Source: Oscillospiraceae bacterium
GTDB taxonomy: Bacteria > Bacillota > Clostridia > Oscillospirales > Ruminococcaceae
Length of the DNA stretch: 64,000 nucleotides
Reading direction: 5' to 3'
Assembly: GCA_020024285.1 (NCBI GenBank)
Contig: JAHHTZ010000002.1
Location: 1-64,000 of the forward strand
Shown here: one piece after another, positions 51,819 to 62,055 of the stretch
Layout of the letters: each line of letters opens with the position of its first letter
Numbering within the stretch: the stretch's first letter is position 1
The notes under the pieces: model-generated
What the model saw: the letters and a program-made list of their open reading frames with translations, nothing else
Database searches by the model: none
Told to the model about the DNA's origin: nothing
Position numbers and translations under genes: made by a program

Positions 51819-53402
51819 CTATGCTTTTTTGTAGATTGTCTTTCCGTCCTTGATGGTTTGAAGTACCGCAATATTGTGAAGCTCCATCGGGTCAACGTCA
51901 AGCGGATTTTTTTCCAGCACAACAAAATCGGCGTGTTTGCCGCAGCGGATGCTGCCCTTTCGGTCCTCTTCAAAGTACTGATATGCTGCATGGATGGTGA
52001 TGGCTTTGAGAGCGTCCAAAACGGAAATTTGCTCTTCTGCGCCAAGGAGGTGCCCTTTTTTTGTGCGGCGGTTGACAGCACACCATACGGTTTCCATCAT
52101 ATCCGAGCGGATAACCGGTGTATCCTGATGGAAGCTGAAGCGGATTCCCTCATTCAGTGCAGATTTGGCAGGGGAGATGCGTTTTGCGCGTTCCTCCCCG
52201 AAATTTTCAATATGCACATCGCCCCAATGATATACATGAGCAACGAAGAAGGAGGGGAAGATGCCGTACTCCTTTACCTTTGGCAGCTGATCGAGGTCCA
52301 AAAGCTGGGCATGGATCATCACAGGACGGCAATCCTTAAACTGCGGATAGCTCTGCTCTACTTTTCCAATCACATCAATGTATTGCTGGGCAGCAGCATC
52401 GCCGTTACAGTGAGCAAGGATTTGCAGATTTTTCTGTGCAGCGGTTGTAACAACGGAGAGAACGTCCTCATCCTTCATCGTCCCGTAGCCGCTGTAAACT
52501 CCGTCCCCGCCCTGATATGGGGTCCTCATCCATGCAGTGCGCCCTTGCGGAGAGCCATCAAGGAAAATCTTGATCCCTCCAATGCGAAGGTGATTGTCAT
52601 AATCCTTGATGTGGGTCGGGAATATTTTGCTGATTTTTTCATAATCGTCTGCCCCCGGATAAGCGACCAGATCGAGCTTGAGCAGGTTGTTCTCAAGCAG
52701 TGCCTGATAGAGCGGAACAAGCTGATCTACCATGAACCCTTCCTGAATGGTGGTGATTCCATAAGAGGCATACTGCGTCTGAATGCGGGAGAATGCCTCC
52801 ATAAGCTGCTGAGGCTGCGGCATCGGGATTTTTTTCTGATAGTCGATAAACGCATTTTCCTCCATATATCCAGTGAGCTGACCGTCCTTGATTTCGATCA
52901 GTCCACCCTCTGGGCAGGGCGTTTCTTCTGTTACATGGAGCAGCTTTAGAGCTTTTGTATTGAATACACCCATATGCCCCGATTTATGAGAGATGATCAA
53001 AGGATGATTTGGAGATATTTTGTCCAGCTCATAGCGGGTCGGCGGGCGTTTTTCTTTGAGCTGATTGTGATCATACCCGGAACCACGCACCCATTCTCCA
53101 TCGGGGACATGGTTGTTGGCAATAAAGTCCTTGAGGGTATTTAAGATTTCCTCCACTGTCACTGCTTCTTCGAGAGGAGCCTGAAGCAGAGCATTTGCAG
53201 CAGCAGAAAAATGGCTGTGCGGATCGATAAAGGCAGGGAGCATTGTTTTACCCTGTAAATCGATCACTTCATCCGGCTTTTGAAGCATGAGCTGCTCCTT
53301 GCTGCCAACTGCGGCGATAACTCCGTCTTCCACCAGAACACTTTCTGCATAGAGAGGGTCTTCCATTGTAAGGATGGTTCCGTTTGTGTACAGTTGTTTC
53401 AT
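51819..53402 (-). CDS. YtcJ-like amidohydrolase (family 3)
   Basis: Metal-dependent hydrolase of the amidohydrolase superfamily, probably acting on an amide or imide; the substrate is unknown. 527 residues with a urease-type opening (LYTNGTILTMEDPLYAESVLVEDG), DPHSHF (metal His pair, about 60-65), HCNGDAA and HQDTPVI, and the closing RKGSIRCGKHADFVVLEKNPLDVDP. Read 28 bases after ftsK in the same direction, with a good GGAGG, so it is probably co-transcribed although functions differ. Confidence 0.87.
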   Translation of the reverse strand: MKQLYTNGTILTMEDPLYAESVLVEDGVIAAVGSKEQLMLQKPDEVIDLQGKTMLPAFIDPHSHFSAAANALLQAPLEEAVTVEEILNTLKDFIANNHVPDGEWVRGSGYDHNQLKEKRPPTRYELDKISPNHPLIISHKSGHMGVFNTKALKLLHVTEETPCPEGGLIEIKDGQLTGYMEENAFIDYQKKIPMPQPQQLMEAFSRIQTQYASYGITTIQEGFMVDQLVPLYQALLENNLLKLDLVAYPGADDYEKISKIFPTHIKDYDNHLRIGGIKIFLDGSPQGRTAWMRTPYQGGDGVYSGYGTMKDEDVLSVVTTAAQKNLQILAHCNGDAAAQQYIDVIGKVEQSYPQFKDCRPVMIHAQLLDLDQLPKVKEYGIFPSFFVAHVYHWGDVHIENFGEERAKRISPAKSALNEGIRFSFHQDTPVIRSDMMETVWCAVNRRTKKGHLLGAEEQISVLDALKAITIHAAYQYFEEDRKGSIRCGKHADFVVLEKNPLDVDPMELHNIAVLQTIKDGKTIYKKA

Positions 53403-53429
53403 GTAAATCCTCCATTCTAAGTTGATGTT

Positions 53430-56216
53430 TTAATAGTTGCGGCGGTCGTCCTCCGCCTTTTGTACAGCAATCATTTTCATTTCGATCCAGCGCTCTTTGG
53501 AAATCAGGACCTGACGCGGCTTACTGCCCTCAAAGGGACCGATGATGCCTTTTTCCTCCATCATGTCCATGATACGGGCAGCGCGCGCATAACCTAATTT
53601 TAAGCGGCGCTGGAGCAGGGAGGTGGAGGCCTGTCCCGTTTCCACAACACACTCGATGGCACTCGGCAGCATCTCATCCTCGTCGCAGAAGCCGCCGCCA
53701 TCCTTGGCACTGTCTTTTCCTTTTTTCTTCTCTGCAACCGCCTGACGCTCGATCTCTTCTATGATTTTTTCATCATAGGTCATCTTGTGCATCGATTCCT
53801 TGATGAAGGAAACAATACGCTCTACTTCTCCATCTGTTACAAAGCAGCCCTGCACACGCATCGGCTTGGAGGCTCCGACCGGATTGAAGAGCATGTCACC
53901 GCGTCCAAGCAGCTTTTCTGCGCCGGCAGTGTCGAGGATCGTTCTCGAATCCACCTGAGAAGACACCGCAAACGCGATTCTTGACGGGATATTGGCTTTG
54001 ATAACACCGGTGATAACATCCACAGACGGACGCTGGGTCGCAATGACGAGGTACATTCCGGCGGCACGCGCCATCTGTGCCAGACGGAAGATAGAATCCT
54101 CCACCTCGCCGGGAGCTGCCATCATCAAATCTGCAAGCTCATCAATGATGATGACGATCTGCGGCATCGTTTTTAACCCTTTTCCCGGAGCCATATGATT
54201 GAAGCCCGCCAGATCACGGACGTTGTTGTCCTTGAACATCTGATAGCGGTTGAGCATTTCATTGACTGCCCATGCAAGAGCGCCGGCAGCTTTTTTCGGA
54301 TCTGTCACAACAGGAACGAGCAAATGAGGGATGCCGTTGTAAATTCCGAGTTCCACCATCTTCGGGTCGACCATCAGAAGCTTTACTTCATCCGGCTTTG
54401 CTTTGTAGAGGATGCTTACGATGAGGGAGTTGATGCACACCGATTTACCGGAACCGGTGGAGCCTGCAATCAGGGTATGGGGCATCTTCGCAAGGTCTGC
54501 AATGGTCACCTTGCCGGCAATATCGCGTCCCAACGCCACAGAGAGCTTGCTTTTGGAGGTTTTGAATTCTTCAGATTCCAAAACCTCACGGATGCTTACC
54601 GTACTGACTACTTTGTTCGGAACTTCGATGCCCACCGCCGGTTTATTGGGGATCGGTGCTTCAATACGAACACCCGATGCTGCAAGATTGAGGGCGATAT
54701 CATCGGCAAGGTTTGTGATCTTACTGATTTTGACACCGGCAGACGGCTGTAATTCGTAACGTGTTACGGCTGGACCGCGTGCAATATCGATGATACGTGT
54801 TTGTACGCCAAAGCTGCGCAGGGTATCGACCAGCTTTTCTGCATTGGCACGCAGCTCGTCCTGCAGATTGCTGTCCACCACCTGCGGTACTTCGTTGAGG
54901 ATGTCGATGGGAGGCGGGGTGTATTCTTCCTCCGGTTCCTCCTCCGCCTCCTGCGGGGACAGCTCCTCCTGCGGCTGCACCGCAGGCTCGTCCTGTGCTT
55001 CGACAGGGATTTCATCAAACTGAAAACTGGCAGCTTCCTTGACAGGAACACCCGGTATCGGAGCCTGTACCTCGTTCAATGGGGGTTCCTCTTCGGCTTG
55101 AGCGTCATCCATACTGTTCCCAAGCTGCTCCTGAAAGCGGTTGATGGTTTCCAAGCCATCGGAGAGGTCCGTAACAGGCTGCACAAAGGCGTCGTGCTCC
55201 ACTTCCTTGATTTTAGATTCCTGCTCCCAAAGCGTTTTGAGGAAGGCTTCTTCCGGTGTAGCAGTATCGGGCGTCTGGATTGCTCGGTTGATCAATGCAT
55301 CAATGAGGGGATCGTTCTTCTTTTCCTTGGCTGCTTTTGCTTTTTTCTCGGATTCAGGGAGAAGATCTTCCACAGCATCCGAAGGGGATTGCTGCTGTTC
55401 CTGCAAATATTGATCGCGCTGCTCCTGTGCCTTTTGAAAGCTGGATGCACAGGGGGCAATGGGTTCCTCGTGCTTTGCCTCCTCTTTTTTATCCGAAACA
55501 GATTCCTTGGCTTCATCGGTAAGATGGTCGGGGATCACGGTTTCAGCCACCGGGATATCAATGTTGAAGCGGCGGCGCTCTGTTTGCTGTGATTTTGTTT
55601 CAACATGAGCTGTGTAGACCTCTTCCATTTTCTTGACCGGCTTTTGCGCGGAGCGGTAAAGATCATACAGCGTCGCCCCGGTAATAATCATGATGAATAC
55701 AAAAATCAAAAGGAGGATAGTGATTTTAGCCCCCATAGCACCAAATCCGTGCAGGAGCGGGAGTCCGGTCAGTGCAGATACAGCACCGCCGCTGTTGAGC
55801 TTCACCCCTTCGGAAAAGAGGTAGGATACTTTTTTGATGATTCCGTCTACAGGAGGGATTCCCTCTCCGAAAATCTGTGTAGCTCCACTTAACAGGCATA
55901 CCAAAACGAGGATCTGCCATACCTTATGACCCACTAAGCCCACCGGCTTGTCCGCTGCGGACATCAGCGCCACATAGATGAACAGCGGTGAAATGAGGTA
56001 TGCGCTCCATCCAAACATACCTAAAATCAGATTGTGGAACCATCGCCACACATTCTGCCCCGAAATGAGGGTGATGAAAAACAAAAGGATACCGGCGGCA
56101 AACAGCACGATTGCCCATAATTGCTTTTTTGCTTTTTCCTGCTCTCTGATCTCCTGTGCAGTTGGCTTTTTTGTTTTTGTGGATTTTCCCTTTTTACCAC
56201 TTTTTGTTGCTGGCAT
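53430..56216 (-). CDS. ftsK: DNA translocase FtsK/SpoIIIE
   Basis: Hexameric motor that pumps chromosomal DNA at division or into the forespore. 928 residues: a basic start, four membrane helices (about 30-50, 65-90, 95-115, 140-175), a long Gln/Glu/Pro-rich linker (about 200-430), the motor with Walker A GSTGSGKS (about 590) and Walker B IIIDELADLM, and a C-terminal winged-helix gamma domain (LLQRRLKLGYARAARIMDMMEE) that reads polar sequences. Spore-related neighbours tepA and ylzJ upstream match the Bacillus ymfB-ylzJ-spoIIIE order, so it is the SpoIIIE orthologue by position. Confidence 0.95.
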   Translation of the reverse strand: MPATKSGKKGKSTKTKKPTAQEIREQEKAKKQLWAIVLFAAGILLFFITLISGQNVWRWFHNLILGMFGWSAYLISPLFIYVALMSAADKPVGLVGHKVWQILVLVCLLSGATQIFGEGIPPVDGIIKKVSYLFSEGVKLNSGGAVSALTGLPLLHGFGAMGAKITILLLIFVFIMIITGATLYDLYRSAQKPVKKMEEVYTAHVETKSQQTERRRFNIDIPVAETVIPDHLTDEAKESVSDKKEEAKHEEPIAPCASSFQKAQEQRDQYLQEQQQSPSDAVEDLLPESEKKAKAAKEKKNDPLIDALINRAIQTPDTATPEEAFLKTLWEQESKIKEVEHDAFVQPVTDLSDGLETINRFQEQLGNSMDDAQAEEEPPLNEVQAPIPGVPVKEAASFQFDEIPVEAQDEPAVQPQEELSPQEAEEEPEEEYTPPPIDILNEVPQVVDSNLQDELRANAEKLVDTLRSFGVQTRIIDIARGPAVTRYELQPSAGVKISKITNLADDIALNLAASGVRIEAPIPNKPAVGIEVPNKVVSTVSIREVLESEEFKTSKSKLSVALGRDIAGKVTIADLAKMPHTLIAGSTGSGKSVCINSLIVSILYKAKPDEVKLLMVDPKMVELGIYNGIPHLLVPVVTDPKKAAGALAWAVNEMLNRYQMFKDNNVRDLAGFNHMAPGKGLKTMPQIVIIIDELADLMMAAPGEVEDSIFRLAQMARAAGMYLVIATQRPSVDVITGVIKANIPSRIAFAVSSQVDSRTILDTAGAEKLLGRGDMLFNPVGASKPMRVQGCFVTDGEVERIVSFIKESMHKMTYDEKIIEEIERQAVAEKKKGKDSAKDGGGFCDEDEMLPSAIECVVETGQASTSLLQRRLKLGYARAARIMDMMEEKGIIGPFEGSKPRQVLISKERWIEMKMIAVQKAEDDRRNY

Positions 56217-56337
56217 GTTATACTTTGACCCATCCTTTCTTTGGAGTTTTCTTTTGGGTGTCGTGTTATGAAAACAAACCGACCTTCCTGATCTATGTAG
56301 GTCTTCCTGAAATAACAGGAAGACAGTCTATCTCTTA

Positions 56338-56601
56338 TCATATTCTTTTTCGGGGAACAAAATGGGTCGAAACAATGTCGGAAGATTCCATTTTCTCAGA
56401 AGAAACAGAAATTTTGTTCCCAGGGTACAGCGATTCATTCAGATAATCGAACGGGTCCGTCGATTCAAGCCGCTGAATGTTGAACTCACCATTCTCCAGA
56501 TAACCCTCCAAATATCCGTTGCCCCATGCGATCTGCATACGCTCAGGAATGGGCTGCTGCGGTATGAGGGCATCAATCGGCATCACAGAGTGAATCAGCA
56601 T
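56338..56601 (-). CDS. ylzJ: YlzJ-like protein
   Basis: 87 residues; the first half matches YlzJ (MLIHSVMPIDAL then a GYLEGYLENGEFNIQRLESTDPFDYLN block). No known function. Its start overlaps the end of tepA by 29 bases and has GGAGG 9 bases upstream, so translation is coupled. Only 120 bases separate it from ftsK. Confidence 0.8.
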   Translation of the reverse strand: MLIHSVMPIDALIPQQPIPERMQIAWGNGYLEGYLENGEFNIQRLESTDPFDYLNESLYPGNKISVSSEKMESSDIVSTHFVPRKRI

Positions 56602-57346
56602 CGCTCTTTTCCTCCTCGATCATGTTGTATAGACATTCCACTGCTTCATGCAGTCCGCCCAGATGGTCGATAAGACCGCATTCCACGGCATTTTCTCCGT
56701 CCAAAACCGTTCCCATATCCATTACAAGCTCGCCTGTGTTCATCATCAGACGGCGAAATTCTTCGGAACTGATCTTTGAATTGTCAACCACAAACCGCAC
56801 GATCCGCTCCTGCATTTTATCGAAATAGGAAAGGGTCTGCGGAACGCCGAGAACCAGTCCGTTCATTCGCACCGGATGAACCGTCATAGTGGCAGATGGT
56901 GCAATGAAGGATTGCTTTGCACTGCACGCAAGCGGTACACCGATCGAGTGCCCTCCACCCAATACAAGGGAAACGGTTGGCTTTTTCATACCGGAAATCA
57001 GCTCTGCGATGGCAAGTCCTGCCTCCACATCGCCGCCGACTGTATTGAGAATGATGAGCAGACCTTCGATTTGCGGGTCCTGCTCGATGGCAACCAGCTG
57101 CGGGATGACATGCTCATACTTTGTCGATTTGTTTTGTGCCGGAAGGATATAATGTCCCTCAATTTGTCCGATCACAGTAAGACAATGGATCACATGCTTT
57201 GCCTGCCGCATGGTAACAGAGCCGGTTTCCAGGATCTGTTCGCGGACCTCCTGCTCCTCCTCTGCCATTGTGTCCTGAGGAGCATCCTGTGCGGACGATG
57301 GGGACGCTTTTTTGGGATGCACATTCTTGTCGTTTTTAGCTTGCAT
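56573..57346 (-). CDS. tepA: ClpP-like protease TepA
   Basis: ClpP-class serine peptidase; the Bacillus relative was named translocation-enhancing protein and is implicated in small spore protein handling. 257 residues: a charged disordered start (1-35), then the crotonase/ClpP fold with LIILNTVGGDVEAGLAIAE (about 95-112), GGGHSIGVPLACSAKQSFIAPSATMTVHP (Ser in HSIG, about 130; His near 154) and the closing ECGLIDHLGGL. It opens the tepA-ylzJ-ftsK-amidohydrolase operon. Start ATG 57346. Confidence 0.88.
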   Translation of the reverse strand: MQAKNDKNVHPKKASPSSAQDAPQDTMAEEEQEVREQILETGSVTMRQAKHVIHCLTVIGQIEGHYILPAQNKSTKYEHVIPQLVAIEQDPQIEGLLIILNTVGGDVEAGLAIAELISGMKKPTVSLVLGGGHSIGVPLACSAKQSFIAPSATMTVHPVRMNGLVLGVPQTLSYFDKMQERIVRFVVDNSKISSEEFRRLMMNTGELVMDMGTVLDGENAVECGLIDHLGGLHEAVECLYNMIEEEKSDADSLCDAD

Positions 57347-57416
57347 AGGTGATACCTCCGAAAATCATTGTTTCGGTTAGTGTATCCCAAAACAGGATCA
57401 ATACTCTTTTCCTTCA

Positions 57417-57449
57417 TAAAAACAGCGGGCAGCAGTGCTGCCCGCTGTT
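57417..57449 (-). terminator. Terminator of RNase Y gene
   Basis: Perfect 13-bp GC-rich stem (57421-57433 with 57437-57449), AGT loop, U-run TTTTTA on the minus strand, 12 bases beyond the rny stop. Confidence 0.92.
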
Positions 57450-57460
57450 CACGGTTTCAG

Positions 57461-59011
57461 TTATTTTGCATAGTCGATTGCGCGGCTTTCACGGATCATG
57501 TTTACCTTGATCTGTCCCGGATATTCCAGTTCAGATTCAATTTTATTGACGATGTCGCGCGCAAGAATGGTCATCTTCTCGTCGGAAACAAGTTCCGGAC
57601 GGACCATTACGCGGATCTCACGACCGGCTTGGATTGCAAAGCACTTCTCAACGCCATCGAAGGAGTTCGCAATTTCTTCGAGCTTCTCCAAGCGTTTGAT
57701 GTAATTTTCAATGTTTTCTCTGCGTGCGCCGGGGCGTGCAGCGGAGATGGCATCCGCAGCCTGAACAATACATGCAACAAGCGTTTTTGGCTCCACATCG
57801 CCGTGGTGCGCTTCGATGGCGTGGATCACCGCAGGACTTTCTTTGTACTTGCGGGCAAGATCAACACCGATTTTTACATGGGAGCCCTCCACCTCGTGGG
57901 TGAGCGCTTTACCGATATCATGGATCAAGCCGGCACGACGTGCAGTTGCCACATCAGCACCGAGCTCTGCTGCCATAACTCCGGCAAGGTTTGCAACCTC
58001 GATGGAATGCTGCAATACGTTCTGTCCATAGCTGGAACGGTAACGCATGCGACCGAGGAGCTTGACGATTTCCGGATGCATGGTGTGAACATTGGTTTCC
58101 AAAATTGCGCGTTCGCCATCCTGCTTGATTTTGGCTTCGATTTCACGCTGTGCTTTTTCTACCGTCTCCTCGATGCGGGCAGGGTGGATACGACCGTCCT
58201 GAATCAGACGCTCCAAAGCCATGCGTGCAACCTCTCGTTTTACCGCATCATGGCTTGAGAGCGTGATCGCTTCGGGAGTATCATCGATGATAAGGTCAAC
58301 ACCGGTGAGCGTTTCCAGGGTGCGGATGTTGCGCCCTTCACGTCCGATGATGCGACCTTTCATTTCATCATTTGGCAAAGGCACAACAGAAACAGTGACC
58401 TCTCCGACATAATCCGAGGCACATTTCTGGATTGCAGTTGCGATGATTTCTTTTGCCTTCTGATCTGCCTCGTCCTTAAATTTCTGGTTATATTCGTTGA
58501 TTTTTACAGCCTTTTCGTGAATCAGCTCGTTCTCAAGGCTTGCAAGCAGGTATTCCTTTGCCTGTTCTGCGGTGTAACCGGAGATTTTTTCAAGCATTTC
58601 AAACTGGTTTGCCTTCACTTCATCGGCTTCTGCGAGTTTTTTCTCGGCTTCTTTTATTTTTACCTGAAGTGTTTCTTCTTTTTTCTCAAGATTATCCATC
58701 TTACGATCGATGGATTCTTCTTTTTGCTGGATTCTGCGCTCTAAACGCTGTACTTCGTTTCTTCTGTCCTTGATTTCTTTTTCTGCTTCGGTTCGAGTTT
58801 TATGGATTTCATCGCGTGCTTCCACAATCGCTTCTTTTTTCTTGCTTTCGGCTTCCTTGATTGCATTACTCAGGATTCTTTTTGCTTCCTCCTCAGCGGT
58901 ACCAAGCTCTGCTTCTGCTACTTTTTTGCGGTAAGTCACGCCAATGGCAAACGCTGCTACTACCAAAGCGATCACAATGGCTACGTAAAGCAGGATCATT
59001 TGTACAGGCAT
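57461..59011 (-). CDS. rny: Ribonuclease Y
   Basis: Membrane-anchored endoribonuclease that starts mRNA decay. 516 residues: an N-terminal transmembrane helix (about 5-24), a long coiled coil (about 25-200), a KH domain (VSVVPLPNDEMKGRIIGREGRNIRTLE, about 205-260) and an HD domain (LQHSIEVANLAGVMA and GLIHDIGKALTHE, about 330-425). Length and domain order are complete. Start ATG 59011. Confidence 0.97.
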   Translation of the reverse strand: MPVQMILLYVAIVIALVVAAFAIGVTYRKKVAEAELGTAEEEAKRILSNAIKEAESKKKEAIVEARDEIHKTRTEAEKEIKDRRNEVQRLERRIQQKEESIDRKMDNLEKKEETLQVKIKEAEKKLAEADEVKANQFEMLEKISGYTAEQAKEYLLASLENELIHEKAVKINEYNQKFKDEADQKAKEIIATAIQKCASDYVGEVTVSVVPLPNDEMKGRIIGREGRNIRTLETLTGVDLIIDDTPEAITLSSHDAVKREVARMALERLIQDGRIHPARIEETVEKAQREIEAKIKQDGERAILETNVHTMHPEIVKLLGRMRYRSSYGQNVLQHSIEVANLAGVMAAELGADVATARRAGLIHDIGKALTHEVEGSHVKIGVDLARKYKESPAVIHAIEAHHGDVEPKTLVACIVQAADAISAARPGARRENIENYIKRLEKLEEIANSFDGVEKCFAIQAGREIRVMVRPELVSDEKMTILARDIVNKIESELEYPGQIKVNMIRESRAIDYAK

Positions 59012-59567
59012 ATCTTCATAAAGTCCCCTTTCATTTGTTTTTCTGTTTTACAGAGAGTCAAATCAGTGAGAAATATTCCGGTAATGCCTCCTAATCAGCA
59101 TTTCAAGTTCTTATCTGTCATCTATCTCCTTTTGAACGGACGTCAGGATAGGATCTATCCTTCGATTTAACTATAATTTAAGTTTTGTTTATTGAAAGGA
59201 AATGAAAATAAAAATAAAAATATCCATGCCCAAGGGGCATATCAGAACACAGCGGATCGCCCGTATTTTGAAAGGCGGTCCGTATGATGGATCAGTTTTT
59301 TCATTTATGAAAAAACACTTGGTAATCTCACAAAATATGTATGTTTCCATACAACTCCTATTTTAAATGCTGTACTACATAATGTCAAGAAGTTTATCCC
59401 ACCTGCAAAACTTTTCCCATGATTCGATCAAAAAAATGTCCCACACATTTTGCTGAGTGTTCATAAAAGCGGAATTTGCACTCAGATTTTCTGATTTTGA
59501 GCATGAAAACAGGCGGCTTGATCGATGTCAAACCACCTGTATCGATACTTATTTGATGCTTCAGCAG
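59012..59567. other. Gap between RNase Y and the SulP gene
   Basis: 556 bases without a believable gene. It is upstream of rny and downstream of sulP, and holds several small hairpins: ATGCCC/GGGCAT (59226-59240), TTTTTTCAT/ATGAAAAAA (about 59290-59310). None has both a strong GC stem and a T-run. The rny promoter must lie here but I cannot point to a clear one. Confidence 0.5.
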
Positions 59568-61211
59568 CTATACCAAGGCTTCCTCATCATCCAGCAATGC
59601 TTTATCTACACTCCAGAAGAAGTTTTTCTCTCCGATGATGCCCTCGATCTCCGCTTGAGCCATCATCTCACGGACGGCAGGCTGTACACCGCAGAATCGC
59701 AGAGAAACACCATGATTTTTAAACACCTGCAGCGTATCCCGTAAAATCTGTGCCGCAGTCGCATCCAAAGAAGAAACGCCGCGCATCGAGAAAATCAACA
59801 TGGACGGCTGCTCGATTTGAGCAAGGCGGTCTGTGAGCTTTGCAATATTTCCGAAGAAGATGGGACCTGTTACATAAACAACGGTTGCATCGGAATATGC
59901 AGCTTCGATGTCCAGACCCTGGGTCCCTTTGGTGTTGAGCCGGCTGTTTTCCACCTTTGCGCAGTCGACGATGAGATTGCTGGAATGTGCAACAAAAATA
60001 AAGGCAGATGCAATGACACCCAGTAAAATCGCTACAGTAAGGTCAAAGATGACCGTTGCTGCCATCGTGAGCAAGAACTTGAGCATCGCACTCTTAAAGC
60101 CTTTGCCGAAAATATAGCGGATGCTGTGCCATTCATTCATGCGCCATGCTGTCACCATCAGGACACCGGCAAGTGCAGCCAGAGGCAGGGTAGCCATCAC
60201 CGGACCTAAAAGGAACATGGAAGCGAGAAGACCCAATGCGTGGAATACACCGGTCAGGCGTGTTTGGCAGCCTGATTTGATGGCAACGCTGGTACGCGCA
60301 ATTGCAGCTGTGGCAGGCACGCCGCCGAAAAACGGAATCAGGATATTTCCGACGCCCTGAGCGATCAGCTCCTGGTCAGCATGGAAGGGCTCATTTTTCA
60401 TGCGGGAACCGCTTGCGCCGCACAGCAGGCTCTCGATCATGCCCAGTGCTGCAATGGTGAATGCAGGAGAAATCAAATTTTTGACCATATCAAAATTGAG
60501 CGCAGAGAGGGAAAGGCGTTTTTCCGGGAACAATGTTCTTGGGATCTCGCCAACGGTTGCAATATCAAGATGAAACAGATTGCTTACGATCGCTGCTAAG
60601 ATAATTCCAACCAAAGAGGATGGAACCTTAGCGTTCCATTTTTTGGGCCAGATCAGCATCACCGCAACCACCAGTGAGCCAATCAGGACAGCCTGAAGAT
60701 TGGGGTGAAAACCGAGTTCTGCATAGGAAGCAAGTTTTTGCAGCGCAGTTTCGCCCTGAGAAGTGGTCCCAAAGAAGTTGTCGATTTGTCCCAGGGCAAT
60801 GATAATGGCGATACCGGAGGTAAAGCCCGTCACAACCGGCATGGGAATAAAGGCAACCAATTTTCCAAGCCGAAAAATCCCGGCGAGCAGCAGGATGATG
60901 CCTGCCATCAGGCTGGCAACAAAAACACCTTGCAGCTGATATCGGATCACGATGGTGATGAGCACTGCACTCATTGCACCGGTAGGACCGGAAATCTGAT
61001 AAGACGCTCCGGAAAGCAGGCTGATAACAAGACCGGCGATGATCGCCGTGATCAGACCGGCACCGGCATCCGCTCCGCAGCTCACGCCAAAAGCCAGCGC
61101 AAGCGGTAAAGCTACCGCAGTTACAGTAAGACCTGCCATCAAATCCTTGCTCAAACGTTGGGCATTGTATCCAGCGAACTCCTGTTTTAAGCTGCTGATA
61201 TAGCTTCCCAT
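59568..61211 (-). CDS. SulP-family anion transporter with STAS domain
   Basis: Membrane transporter of the SLC26/SulP type. 547 residues from ATG 61211: about twelve hydrophobic helices with the signature AGLTVTAVALPLALAFGVS and YQISGPTGAMSAVL, then a C-terminal STAS domain (about 430-547; MLIFSMRGVSSLDATAAQILRDTL). Likely substrates are sulfate, bicarbonate or another anion; the sequence does not decide. The start is chosen behind AAGGTG; a TTG two codons earlier is too close. No neighbour hints at the substrate. Confidence 0.9.
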   Translation of the reverse strand: MGSYISSLKQEFAGYNAQRLSKDLMAGLTVTAVALPLALAFGVSCGADAGAGLITAIIAGLVISLLSGASYQISGPTGAMSAVLITIVIRYQLQGVFVASLMAGIILLLAGIFRLGKLVAFIPMPVVTGFTSGIAIIIALGQIDNFFGTTSQGETALQKLASYAELGFHPNLQAVLIGSLVVAVMLIWPKKWNAKVPSSLVGIILAAIVSNLFHLDIATVGEIPRTLFPEKRLSLSALNFDMVKNLISPAFTIAALGMIESLLCGASGSRMKNEPFHADQELIAQGVGNILIPFFGGVPATAAIARTSVAIKSGCQTRLTGVFHALGLLASMFLLGPVMATLPLAALAGVLMVTAWRMNEWHSIRYIFGKGFKSAMLKFLLTMAATVIFDLTVAILLGVIASAFIFVAHSSNLIVDCAKVENSRLNTKGTQGLDIEAAYSDATVVYVTGPIFFGNIAKLTDRLAQIEQPSMLIFSMRGVSSLDATAAQILRDTLQVFKNHGVSLRFCGVQPAVREMMAQAEIEGIIGEKNFFWSVDKALLDDEEALV

Positions 61212-61498
61212 AAACAATCACACCTTCACTATATTTTTGCGGCATCCGCACTGCCGCAGACGACTTGGGTACAAGCCGTATCCATTATATTACTTTTCAC
61301 AAGGCATTTCACGTTTTTTTGACAAAACTTTTAACTTGATATTAATTTTTACCTGTGTTACCATAAAACAAATGATTTTTATTTAGATTTATGGGTAATT
61401 TCCCCTTATTTAAAAAGGAATCATCCGGACAAAATGCTGCATCAAGCAGATCGATGCCCCGAATAAGACGATTTATGATGAGAAAAGGAGTTTTGTTT

Positions 61499-61954
61499 AT
61501 GCTGCAAGTTGGTTCAAAAGCACCCGATTTTACCCTCCAAAATCAGGCAGGAGAATCGGTGTCCCTGTCTGATTTTTTAGGAAAAAAGGTTGTCCTTTAT
61601 TTTTATCCAAAAGACTCCACTCCCGGATGCACCAAAGAAGCCTGCGCCTTCCGTGACGCATACAACCAGTTTACGGAAAAAAATGTCGTGGTTTTAGGGG
61701 TCAGCAAGGATACAGTAAAATCTCACGAGCGTTTCGTCGAAAAGCAGTCCCTTCCGTTCCAGCTGCTGGCAGACCCCGAACGAAAGGTGCTTGAGGCATA
61801 CGAAGTATGGCAGGAGAAGAAGCTGTACGGAAAGGTTTCTATGGGAACGGTCCGCTCCACCTACCTGATCGACGAAAATGGTATCATCGAAAAGGTTTAT
61901 GAAAAGGTAAAAACAGACCTCCATGCACAGGAGATCCTGAATGATCTTTTGTAG
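61499..61954 (+). CDS. bcp: Thiol peroxidase Bcp/PrxQ
   Basis: Thioredoxin-dependent peroxidase that reduces hydroperoxides. 151 residues: FYPKDSTPGCTKEACAFRD contains the peroxidatic Cys and a second Cys five residues later, as in the alpha-helical-resolving Bcp type. ATG 61499 follows AAAGGAG; 36 upstream codons have no site. A strong terminator follows. Confidence 0.94.
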   Translation: MLQVGSKAPDFTLQNQAGESVSLSDFLGKKVVLYFYPKDSTPGCTKEACAFRDAYNQFTEKNVVVLGVSKDTVKSHERFVEKQSLPFQLLADPERKVLEAYEVWQEKKLYGKVSMGTVRSTYLIDENGIIEKVYEKVKTDLHAQEILNDLL

Positions 61955-61971
61955 TAGAGCCTTTGCTAAGT

Positions 61972-62010
61972 AAAAACAGACGATGCTCAAGAGAGCATCG
62001 TCTGTTTTTT
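61972..62010 (+). terminator. Terminator of bcp
   Basis: Perfect stem AAAAACAGACGATGCTC with GAGCATCGTCTGTTTTT, AAGA loop, T-run. Confidence 0.92.
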
Positions 62011-62055
62011 CGTGAGGTTCGATTGAATAAATCCCATTCGAACCGAAAATGCATT

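Noticed and set aside
51722..52081. 119-codon frame inside the amidohydrolase region
   Set aside because: Same-strand shadow in another frame that also runs through the terminator.
60628..61251. 207-codon minus-strand frame inside the SulP gene
   Set aside because: Cys/Arg-rich frame-shifted shadow of the transporter.
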